From Caulobacter vibrioides OR37 (lineage in GTDB: Bacteria > Pseudomonadota > Alphaproteobacteria > Caulobacterales > Caulobacteraceae): DNA of 64,000 bases. Location: NCBI RefSeq assembly GCF_000372645.1, contig NZ_APMP01000003.1:173067-237066 (forward strand). The letters are read 5' to 3'. Positions 55,132-62,571 of the stretch are shown here, piece by piece. Below the pieces are notes generated by a model. That model saw nothing but the letters and a program-made list of their open reading frames with translations, was not told where the DNA came from and searched no databases. The position numbers were made by a program, and so were the translations under genes. Numbering within the stretch: position 1 is the first letter of the stretch; each line of letters opens with the position of its first letter.

Positions 55132-55601
55132 TGGTCTTCATGACCAAGGTTTGGGGTTTCGGCTCCCCCATTGGCCGCTGCAGTTCGGCAGTCGAGCCTG
55201 ACGGGAGAACGCCATCCGCGCCCTGAAGCCGAGCGATGTTGTAGTGCTGGTGGGTATGACGCTTCGCTAGACACCAAGGTCAACGCCGGGTCAAAGCTAG
55301 GAACGCGGCGGTGTCAACGATCGAACTGCCGTTGCGCCGGAACTCTCTACGTTAGGTTCATCTTCGGTTGGAGTTTACCAAGAACGACGGCATCCGAAGG
55401 TCCGAAATCTGCCGGTGCGTCAACGTCGGCTTCTGGCGCGACTGGGCCTGCCCGTCGGCTCGCGCTGTTCGGAGAAGTCATTTGCCTTCAGGCGTGTTGT
55501 CCGAAACTGTATCACGCTAAAGTAGCGCCTGGCTCGGTGATGAACGGGCCCGGCCGTATGGGTGATCGTATCGGGCTTTGCTCCTGGGTGGCGATCGCGG
55601 T
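55132..55601. other. Gene-free region before the NACHT gene
   Basis: About 470 nt with no coding signal on either strand; the open frame across 55171-55629 is rich in Cys/Ser/Arg and non-natural. It ends in the G tract and should contain the NACHT gene promoter. Confidence 0.55.
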
Positions 55602-55622
55602 GGGGGGGGGGGGGGGGGGGGG
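55602..55622. repeat. Homopolymer of 21 G directly before the NACHT start codon
   Basis: Twenty-one consecutive G, then TTC and the ATG at 55626. Such runs slip during replication. The tract also occupies the Shine-Dalgarno position, and it is in frame with an upstream TTG (55578) that would add a poly-glycine extension only at certain tract lengths. Confidence 0.9.
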
Positions 55623-55625
55623 TTC

Positions 55626-57701
55626 ATGAACAGCATTCTGACGGCGTTCCAGAGCTTGGCCGCTGCGGGCTGGATAAAGGTGGCCTTAGGGATCGTCGCG
55701 GGGCTTATCGGCCTTGCTGCTTCCGCATTCTCCCTAAGGGCTGGTCTGATCAATTTACAGCGCCAAAAGCAGGCCAAGCTTATCCAGGATCAGGCGCTCT
55801 GGTCTGGGACGGTGTCCGATTTTACTAAGGAGGACATCACTGCCAGCCTGAAGCACTACGTTGTTCCCGACTGCTCCCAGACCGATCCAGCCAACAGTTC
55901 TGATATTCGCCGGGCCGCTGGCGTCCGCGAGCCCGTCATTCGAACGGTCGACCGCTTCATTACAAATAGCGAGAACCGCCACCTGCTTGTCCTAGCCGAC
56001 ACAGGCATGGGTAAGACCTCGTTTTGCCTGAACTATCTCGCTCACCGTAATCGGTTAAACAAAGGGGAGGGTGCTTTGAGTTGCGCCGTGATCCCGCTCG
56101 GCCGACCTGACGCTCTTGAGAAGATCCGGCGCGTACCAAATCCTGCTGACACCATCCTGCTTCTTGACGCTTTTGATGAGGATGTCAGGGCGATCGACAA
56201 TAGCGACGAACGTCTATCGCAACTTCTCAATCAGGCAGCGGAATTTGGAACTGTAATAATCACATGCCGATCGCAGTTTTTCAAGAACGATCTGGCAATC
56301 CCGTCAAGAACAGGCGTTGCGATTGTACGCCCACGCCGAGCTGGAATTTCGAGCGAATACGTTCTTGAGACGCTCTATTTGCTGCCCTTCACGCCTAAGC
56401 AAATCAAGCAGTACATAAATCGGCAATTTCCTTGGTGGTCTTGGGGGGGATTGGCCGGGTCAAAGATGGCGCGGACTCTAACCGAGAACGTGCCGGAGTT
56501 GAGCGTGCGACCAATGCTCCTGGCTTTGTTGCCCGACCTGGTGCGCGAGGGACGACAAATCCAGGAGTTGTTCGACCTCTACCAGTTCATGACGGCCAAG
56601 TGGCTCGATCGCGAGGCTTCTTGGATCGAGCCGAGCATCCTTACTGCAGTATCCAAGCGCCTAGCGGTGTTTATTTATGCTTCGCGTGGGCGGCGTGGTT
56701 CCGATCGTGTGACCGTGGACGAGCTCCATTCCTTGGCGCAGGCAATGGACATCCCTGAAGACCGATGGAACCACCTTTCAGCCAGGTCCCTGCTGAACCG
56801 TGACAGCGAAGGCAATATCAAATTTTCGCACCGCTCCATCATGGAGTTCTACTTCGTACTCTCCGCCATCGATGGCGACCCGGCCTGCTTCAAGGTCTTT
56901 TGGTCCGATTTCATGCGCGAACTTTTCGTGAGCTGGGGCAATAGCCAGCAGGGGCAAAGCAACGTGGTGCGCGCCAAGCAAATCCTGGCGATGGACCTGA
57001 ACAAGCTGGGGCTGTCTCCGCTAAGCGAGCCATTAGACGGTCCTCAGGACTATTCTGTGCGGACTTTCATTAATTCGCGCGCCAGCCGGCAACGGAGGAT
57101 CGCAGATGCTTGGCGCGCCGACAGCATCAAAATACTCAGCGCTCCCAACCAAATTCATCGCGTGATTGAAGACGCCGAGTTCGGGCTGATCTGGGAAGTG
57201 CCACATCTCTCAGATTATGACACTGACGAGATTCAAATAATTCAGACGACCCATGTCGAAATGATCAAAACCGGCATGAGCAAACGGCTGGCCTCCAAGG
57301 TTCAATTTCTTGCTCTGCTGGAGGCCGAAGCGAGCCTTGATATGGAGTTGCTGATGCGTGAGACTTTCCTCTGGTTGGGGGACCGGATCGGCAAACGTAG
57401 TCCCATCGTCGTATCTGTCTCGGATGCGCCGCTTGAGCACAGCGGCGTCAAACTTCTCGGGCAACTAAGCGGCAAAGATCGAAATGGAACGCCGGTGTGG
57501 GCGTACGAGGTACTCACTCAACCTACCGGTTTTGGGAGCCGCGTCGCCGTTGTATCTGCCATTCCGACCCTCGTTTCGGAGACGGATCGACAGAGCCGCC
57601 AGAAGCTTCATTCCATGAGCCCTGAGGAGCTCAGGTCATTTTTGGACGGCCTCAATCACGAGCAAAAGTCTTTGACCGCTGAGCCCGATAGCGCGTCCTG
57701 A
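55626..57701 (+). CDS. Membrane-anchored NACHT (STAND) NTPase
   Basis: A 691-residue protein. One N-terminal membrane helix (about 14-38, GWIKVALGIVAGLIGLAASAF), then a NACHT module: Walker A LADTGMGKTSF (Lys130), Walker B ILLLDAFDED (177-186), sensor IITCRSQFF, and the winged-helix region with KFSHRSIMEFYFVLSA, the HRSxxEY motif typical of NACHT proteins. The C-terminal 250 residues are unrecognised and lack obvious repeats. Bacterial NACHT proteins are phage sensors that trigger cell death. The ATG at 55626 is chosen as first residue before the membrane helix; the G tract lies immediately upstream. GC content is well below the core genes. Confidence 0.82.
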   Translation: MNSILTAFQSLAAAGWIKVALGIVAGLIGLAASAFSLRAGLINLQRQKQAKLIQDQALWSGTVSDFTKEDITASLKHYVVPDCSQTDPANSSDIRRAAGVREPVIRTVDRFITNSENRHLLVLADTGMGKTSFCLNYLAHRNRLNKGEGALSCAVIPLGRPDALEKIRRVPNPADTILLLDAFDEDVRAIDNSDERLSQLLNQAAEFGTVIITCRSQFFKNDLAIPSRTGVAIVRPRRAGISSEYVLETLYLLPFTPKQIKQYINRQFPWWSWGGLAGSKMARTLTENVPELSVRPMLLALLPDLVREGRQIQELFDLYQFMTAKWLDREASWIEPSILTAVSKRLAVFIYASRGRRGSDRVTVDELHSLAQAMDIPEDRWNHLSARSLLNRDSEGNIKFSHRSIMEFYFVLSAIDGDPACFKVFWSDFMRELFVSWGNSQQGQSNVVRAKQILAMDLNKLGLSPLSEPLDGPQDYSVRTFINSRASRQRRIADAWRADSIKILSAPNQIHRVIEDAEFGLIWEVPHLSDYDTDEIQIIQTTHVEMIKTGMSKRLASKVQFLALLEAEASLDMELLMRETFLWLGDRIGKRSPIVVSVSDAPLEHSGVKLLGQLSGKDRNGTPVWAYEVLTQPTGFGSRVAVVSAIPTLVSETDRQSRQKLHSMSPEELRSFLDGLNHEQKSLTAEPDSAS

Positions 57702-58149
57702 GGTCGAACGATGTCCTGTAACAACAGTTTTCGACCAGGTGCAGGAATGTCGTAGTCCTGGGGCTGTGCCAGTGTCAGCTGTTGGCGCAGAGCCGGTCTT
57801 CAGGCGGGCGCGAGTTCACCAGGTTGAGGCGGAAAATGCCCCCTCCACCCGGTATTCGCGAAATCGGGGCGACCGCTAAGTGGCCGCCCCGACCAGGTGT
57901 AGATGAGAGCTGAAACTCAGCTCGGCGCTAAGCCTTTTCAGGCCAGGGGCACGCCCCTTTGCGCCCGCCCATGAAACATCATCGAGAATGCTTTTTCTAG
58001 TCGTTTTCAAGGTGTGCCATAATATCCCATACCGATGATACTGTACCATCATTATGGGATATAGGCCCGATGCGGCCTGAAGGTTCAAAAACGACTTGAA
58101 TAGTTTGTAAAAAATTGACGTTATCTAACCGATTCGCGATTCGATTCGG
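57702..58149. other. Gene-free region with repeated ACCAGGT motifs
   Basis: About 450 nt without a gene. ACCAGGT followed by K-N-A-G occurs three times in direct orientation (57735, 57818, 57892 approximately) and the stretch starts with TGTAACAAC at 57717, 16 nt after the NACHT stop. The right half is AT-rich and holds the 58022-58062 palindrome. Confidence 0.5.
58022..58062. promoter_or_regulatory. Palindromic operator upstream of the Ner-like regulator
   Basis: ATATCCCATA (58022-58031) and TATGGGATAT (58053-58062) are perfect inverse copies; the 21-base centre has a second, weaker dyad (GATGAT...ATCAT). It lies about 90 nt before the regulator gene and probably binds it or another transposon regulator. 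Confidence 0.6.
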
Positions 58150-58380
58150 GTGGATGCCTTGCTGCCAGTCTGTGTCGTCGACGAGAAGAAGCACCTCCAA
58201 ATTAAGGAGGCTTTGCACGCTCGTGGCCTTTCAATTGGTGGAATTGCTAGAAATCTTGGGGTCACCAAGAATTCAGTCTCACTCGTATGTCGCGGATATA
58301 GAAGGTCTCGGAGGCTAGAGCAAGCAATCGCTCACGCTCTAGACCTCGAGCCCGCACGACTGTGGCCTGAGCGATACTAA
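58150..58380 (+). CDS. Ner/Nlp-like DNA-binding regulator, 76 aa
   Basis: A 76-residue protein with the small winged helix-turn-helix of phage Mu Ner and Nlp/SfsB: HLQIKEALHARGLSIGGIARNLGVTKNSVSLVCRGYRRSRRLEQAIAHALDLEPARLWPERY. The helix-turn-helix is about residues 27-46 and the family ending xxWPxRY is present. A GTG start at 58150 is the best available; a TTG lies six bases downstream. Located directly upstream of the tns operon and next to a palindrome, it is likely the regulator of transposition genes, as Ner is for Mu transposase. Confidence 0.8.
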   Translation: MDALLPVCVVDEKKHLQIKEALHARGLSIGGIARNLGVTKNSVSLVCRGYRRSRRLEQAIAHALDLEPARLWPERY

Positions 58381-58443
58381 AGGAGGGGAAGAATGGTCAT
58401 AAGCGAGGGGTGAGACGCACCCCAAGAATTTGGGCGGATACGA

Positions 58444-58482
58444 AAGAGGCCTGAACCGACGGTAATCGATTCAGGCCCTCTT
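58444..58482. terminator. Hairpin between the regulator and tnsA
   Basis: AAGAGGCCTGAA (58444-58455) pairs with TTCAGGCCCTCTT (58470-58482) apart from one bulged C. No clear T run follows, so it may be a factor-assisted or bidirectional terminator separating the regulator from the tns operon. Confidence 0.5.
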
Positions 58483-58628
58483 CGGAATTTCCGAAGCGTC
58501 CTCGTAAGACCTTCTGACTTTCCCCTCGTGCCAGCCAAAAGTCAATCGGGCAGCGTGGTGCTCCGATCGCGATGGCACGCGGCTATCCGCCTCGACCTTT
58601 GAACTCGAAACCCAAGGACGAGGCTAGA

Positions 58629-59462
58629 ATGCGAGATTCTCACTCCGGTGCGGAAGCGCACCGCGCGAGCGCGCGGGCGCTCGACAAGTCCCCATCTGTC
58701 TACTTGGCGATGCAGGCTGGCCTGCGGCGGCCAGAGGCCCCGGCCAGTTGGAGCGCCGTGAGCAGCGGCGCCACTGTCGTGATGACACCGGACGGACGGC
58801 CGATCCGTAATCCCATCACGGGACGGAAGGCTCACGTAACCGGCATCTACACAAGCCGGAAGGCTGGCCGCTCGCTCGTGCACGAGAGCATGAACGAGCA
58901 TGCGTTCTTTCAGCACTCGGAAGTCGACACCTCCGTTGCCGATTACTTCAGTCAGCCCTGTCGCTTCGAGTTCGTCGTTGACGGCTTAAAGCGAACCTAT
59001 ACCCCGGACTGCGCCAGGCTGCTCGCGAACGGCCGTATCGAGATCATTGAGCTGAAGTCAGACGGTCGTGCGCTGCGCGATCCGGACTACGTGCTCAAAC
59101 TTCGTTGGGTCGGAGCCATCTGCGAAGCCACCAACTGGACATTCCGGGTCGTGTATGGCCGGCCGCTTCGCGAACGATCTGTCACCAATCGCAACGTGCG
59201 GCTCGTCCAGCAGTACCGGTTCGCCAAGTATGGGGGGCGCGAGACGGCCGCTGTGCAGGAGTTCTTGGCGACAAGAACGGTTACGACAGGGGCGTTCGGT
59301 CGCCTCGCCGAGCTGCTCGGCGACGCCAGAACGGCGCGCGCGCAGCTTTGTGCGATGATGGTCGGCCGGCAAATACATATCGATCTGAGCGTGCCGCTAT
59401 CCAGCGATAGCCCGGTCGCCAGCCTCGATCGCGGGTGCCGTTCGTTGGAGGTCGACCAATGA
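58629..59462 (+). CDS. tnsA: Tn7-like transposon endonuclease TnsA
   Basis: A 277-residue restriction-like nuclease that cuts the 5' ends of the element during transposition. HESMNEHAFFQHSEVD carries the first acidic residue (Glu86 or Glu90), RTYTPDCARLL gives Asp127, and RIEIIELKSDGR gives Glu141/Lys143: the E...PD...ExK layout of TnsA. The C-terminal part (180-277) is helical, as in the TnsC-binding TnsA_C domain. Length is close to Tn7 TnsA (273). The ATG at 58629 has GAGG five bases upstream; an ATG 57 nt earlier lacks a ribosome site. Overlaps tnsB by 4 nt. Confidence 0.85.
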   Translation: MRDSHSGAEAHRASARALDKSPSVYLAMQAGLRRPEAPASWSAVSSGATVVMTPDGRPIRNPITGRKAHVTGIYTSRKAGRSLVHESMNEHAFFQHSEVDTSVADYFSQPCRFEFVVDGLKRTYTPDCARLLANGRIEIIELKSDGRALRDPDYVLKLRWVGAICEATNWTFRVVYGRPLRERSVTNRNVRLVQQYRFAKYGGRETAAVQEFLATRTVTTGAFGRLAELLGDARTARAQLCAMMVGRQIHIDLSVPLSSDSPVASLDRGCRSLEVDQ

Positions 59463-61618
59463 CCATCCACTTCAAGCCGGACCAAACCTGGGTCTATCAA
59501 GGACGCGAACTCCGGTTCGAGCGTCATCTTGGGGAGGGGCTGCTCCATTTCCTGGAGCAGCGGACCCTGACACCGCTACTCGTCGAGAAAGACGATGGCG
59601 TCAGAGGGCCGCCGACAGATGACTGGGCCATGAAGGCCTACACGTGCGGCGATCTGGTCCGTATCCCTTCGCTGAAGGAGGCTGCGGCCCGCAAGCTCGC
59701 GCAATCGCGTGAATTCGATGCGGAGGAAATCCGCCGGAAAGACAAGTTTGCAATCCTGCGCCGTTTCGTGGTCGGCACCCTCGATCGCCTTGGTGTCACT
59801 GAACTAAGCGATCGCACTCTCGCGCATAAGCTCGCCTGTATCTGGAAGGACGCTCCTCAGGAAGTAGTCGACCTCAATGTTCGCCCGCATCCAAGAACTG
59901 TGCGTCGTTGGCTTGCCGAGCGCGGATCGCCAGGCGATCGACCGTTTCGGCAAATGATGTCCCAGAGCGGCCAGGGGAAGCGGCGCAGGAGGCTGCCCAC
60001 AATCGTGCTCGATCAGATGAGCGCCTTCGCTTTTCTTTACTGGGCAGATCGCTCGGTAAATATCGCGGACGCCTATGCCCGGCTCCACCAGACGCTCGAC
60101 AAGCTCGATGCGGGGCGAGATCAACCGCTCCCAAAGCCATCGGCAGAGACCTTCCGCAAGTTGGTGCGGGGCCTTGAGTGCTTCGACACCTATAAAGCCC
60201 GCTACGGAAAGCAGCTCGCGAAACTGCGGTTTGAGGGCTGCGGCGAAGGGCTTCGCGCCAGTCGTTTCCTCGAGCTCGGCTGCCTAGACCACAAGCTCCT
60301 CGACAATGTGGTCGTGATCGATCTGAAGCAACGCTTGCCGATGGGGCGGCCCTGGCTGACGGCGATCATTGACGTCTACACCCGCTGTGTCGTCGGTTTC
60401 GTGATTACGTTCGAGCCGCCCTCGCTGTATTCGGCCACCGAGTGCATCAAGCGGGCTAATATGCCCAAGCTTCAAATGCTTGGCGGTGCCTCTCGCCGCC
60501 CAGGTCTGGCAAATATTTTCGGCCGTTTCGATGAGATCATCGTCGACAATGGCCTAGAGCTTGTCGGCAATGCCTTCGAGGACATGGGAGCCGATTGCGG
60601 CTTCTCGATCCGCTGGGCTCCCGTGCGATCGCCCACCTACAAGGCCTTCATCGAGCGGTTCTTCAGGACCATCGACGACCGCCTCCTCCACAAGCTGCCC
60701 GGCTCGACCCTTAACCCTCAGGCCCTGCGAGAGCTGGAAATCGACCCTGACGCAGACGCGGTGCTGACGTTGGAGCAGTTGGAGGCGCTGATCTGGGAGT
60801 TGATCGATCTCTATCACCAGGAGATTCACAGCGGCATCAACGCCTGCCCTCTGCAGCTATGGGAGCAGGACGAGAAGGCCTATGGGATCGACGTCATCGC
60901 CGACGTCCGCCAGTTGGACAAAATGGCCGGCGCGATGGCGCCAAGGCGCAGGTTGACACGTGCGGGGATCGAATTCCTGGGCCTCCAGTACCACGAGGCT
61001 GGCACCACCTCGCAGCTACTGAACGACCTCGCTGGGATTGCCCCGCAGCGCGGGGTGGGTAGGGGCGCCCGCTCCCATAATGTGAAGATCAAATACAATC
61101 CCGCCAATCTCGGCGAGATCCATGTCTGGAACGACCGCCGTAAACGCTACGAAACACTGCCCTGCACCGAGCCTGAATACGCTGAGGGGTTGTCCAAAAA
61201 GCAGCACGAGCTCATCCAGGAATTCGCGGCCCAGCGAAATGAAGCCTTCTCTAGCCGTCAGGATCGCCTTCGCCGCCGTGCCGAGTTGAGCCAGCGGGTT
61301 GAGGGCCTCATCCCTGGGCGAGGCCGCAAAAACAGGCGAACGATCGCGCGGCTGGCTCAGTCCCCAACAGTGCAAAGTCTTGTGCCTCGCGGGGTCGTCT
61401 TGGCGTTGGCCGCCACGAGCGACCAAGGCCAGGCTCACGTTATTGAGCACGATGCGCTCGCGCCTCACCGCGTCGACGGCGGCGCCACATCGTCACGCCC
61501 GCAGCGCGGCCCGAAGCGCAAGCCGAAGAAGCGCAAACCTCCCCACCAAGCGCCATCGGTCGAGGGCGACCTGTCGTTCGGTGCGTTCGAAATCACCCAA
61601 TTCAAGGCTTTCAAATGA
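59459..61618 (+). CDS. tnsB: Tn7-like DDE transposase TnsB
   Basis: A 719-residue transposase. N-terminal helix-turn-helix domains (about 90-245) include VRPHPRTVRRWLAERG. The RNase-H catalytic core has Asp277 (CLDHKLLDN), Asp363 (IVDNGLE) and Glu399 (KAFIERFF): a D,D(35)E triad, with GRPWLTAIIDVYTRCVVGF between. The Mu-type beta-barrel follows (VKIKYNPANLGEIHVWNDR, about 540-570), then a basic tail (QRGPKRKPKKRKPPHQ) that in this family contacts TnsC. It cuts 3' ends and joins them to the target. ATGA overlap with tnsA and 4-nt overlap with tnsC. Confidence 0.93.
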   Translation: MTIHFKPDQTWVYQGRELRFERHLGEGLLHFLEQRTLTPLLVEKDDGVRGPPTDDWAMKAYTCGDLVRIPSLKEAAARKLAQSREFDAEEIRRKDKFAILRRFVVGTLDRLGVTELSDRTLAHKLACIWKDAPQEVVDLNVRPHPRTVRRWLAERGSPGDRPFRQMMSQSGQGKRRRRLPTIVLDQMSAFAFLYWADRSVNIADAYARLHQTLDKLDAGRDQPLPKPSAETFRKLVRGLECFDTYKARYGKQLAKLRFEGCGEGLRASRFLELGCLDHKLLDNVVVIDLKQRLPMGRPWLTAIIDVYTRCVVGFVITFEPPSLYSATECIKRANMPKLQMLGGASRRPGLANIFGRFDEIIVDNGLELVGNAFEDMGADCGFSIRWAPVRSPTYKAFIERFFRTIDDRLLHKLPGSTLNPQALRELEIDPDADAVLTLEQLEALIWELIDLYHQEIHSGINACPLQLWEQDEKAYGIDVIADVRQLDKMAGAMAPRRRLTRAGIEFLGLQYHEAGTTSQLLNDLAGIAPQRGVGRGARSHNVKIKYNPANLGEIHVWNDRRKRYETLPCTEPEYAEGLSKKQHELIQEFAAQRNEAFSSRQDRLRRRAELSQRVEGLIPGRGRKNRRTIARLAQSPTVQSLVPRGVVLALAATSDQGQAHVIEHDALAPHRVDGGATSSRPQRGPKRKPKKRKPPHQAPSVEGDLSFGAFEITQFKAFK

Positions 61619-62568
61619 CCTTCCACCAACACGCATTCACGGACGCCGATCTCGCCGGGATCACCACGATCACGGAGAGCAACACCGAAGTCGCGCAGAA
61701 AATCGCGCTCTTTCGCTCCATTGTGATTCAATACCCGCGGCATTTGGAGCTTCACGACCGTCTGAACTACCTTCAGGCTCTAGGTCGTCACTCGCGCGGC
61801 AAGCCACAAATGGGATTGCGCGTGCTGGCTCCGACCGGCTCAGGAAAATCCACTGCGGCGGAGACATACAAGGGGCTGGTCGAGAATATCGCTCCTCCGT
61901 CAGACGAGCATGTGCCAGTCCTGCTGCTACCTCTGAATAGCGCAACGACCAGCCGGCGACTGATGGTTCAGATCCTTCAGAAACTCGGAGATCCGACTTC
62001 CGAAAAGGGCAGTGAGCAGGCGCTGCAGTATCGTGCGGTCAACTATATGCGCCGCCTTGGTGTCGAGCTTCTCATCATCGATGAAGTTCAGCATCTCAAT
62101 TACCGCAGTAACGCTAAGATCGACGTGACCGATGCGCTCAAGTCGTTTCTCGACGCGGGCGTGGCGCCAATCGCCTTCCTGGGGACAGAGGATGCTCTTC
62201 CGCTCTTTGCGTCAAACCTGCAACTCAATGGACGGCTAATCGCGCCCTTCGACATGCCAAAGCTCGACATCGCTAAGGCCGAAGAGCGTTCATTGTTTGC
62301 AAGTTTCGTCGCAGCGCTCTGCCGCGAAATGGAGAATAAGGGGCTTTTTGCTGCGCCGATTACCTTGGTGCGGCCGGATGTCTTGGGCTGCCTCATGGAG
62401 GTTGCCGACGGCGTGATCGGACGGGTCTCACGGCTGTTCGAAGTGGCCGTCGAGCATGCGCTACGCCGAGGCGCAATAAGCTTCGAAGTCGAGGATATTT
62501 CGTTCGCTGTTGAGCAATGGGCAATCTGCCAGGGCTTTGCGAAGCGCAACCCTTTCCGGGCCTATTAG
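61615..62568 (+). CDS. tnsC: Tn7-like AAA+ regulator TnsC (TniB-like)
   Basis: A 317-residue AAA+ ATPase linking target selector and transposase. Walker A is APTGSGKST (Lys78), Walker B is LLIIDEVQHLN (Asp156/Glu157), and sensor 1 is PIAFLGTED. At 317 residues it is much shorter than Tn7 TnsC (555) and close to the TnsC of CRISPR-associated and Tn5053-like transposons. It is expected to form filaments or rings on target DNA. Overlaps tnsB by 4 nt; tniQ starts 3 nt after its stop. Confidence 0.92.
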   Translation: MTFHQHAFTDADLAGITTITESNTEVAQKIALFRSIVIQYPRHLELHDRLNYLQALGRHSRGKPQMGLRVLAPTGSGKSTAAETYKGLVENIAPPSDEHVPVLLLPLNSATTSRRLMVQILQKLGDPTSEKGSEQALQYRAVNYMRRLGVELLIIDEVQHLNYRSNAKIDVTDALKSFLDAGVAPIAFLGTEDALPLFASNLQLNGRLIAPFDMPKLDIAKAEERSLFASFVAALCREMENKGLFAAPITLVRPDVLGCLMEVADGVIGRVSRLFEVAVEHALRRGAISFEVEDISFAVEQWAICQGFAKRNPFRAY

Positions 62569-62571
62569 GGG

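Noticed and set aside
55578..55625. Upstream TTG start giving a poly-glycine N-terminal extension of the NACHT protein
   Set aside because: Depends on exact tract length and places a low-complexity stretch before the membrane helix; ATG 55626 is the more natural start. Kept only as a possible slippage outcome.
55171..55629. 152-codon frame running into the G tract
   Set aside because: Low-complexity, Cys/Ser/Arg-rich translation without ribosome site; the true gene starts at 55626 in another frame.
59435..59458. Earlier start for tnsB
   Set aside because: The frame is open 24 nt upstream inside tnsA, but the ATGA overlap at 59459 is the usual coupling and fits the family start.
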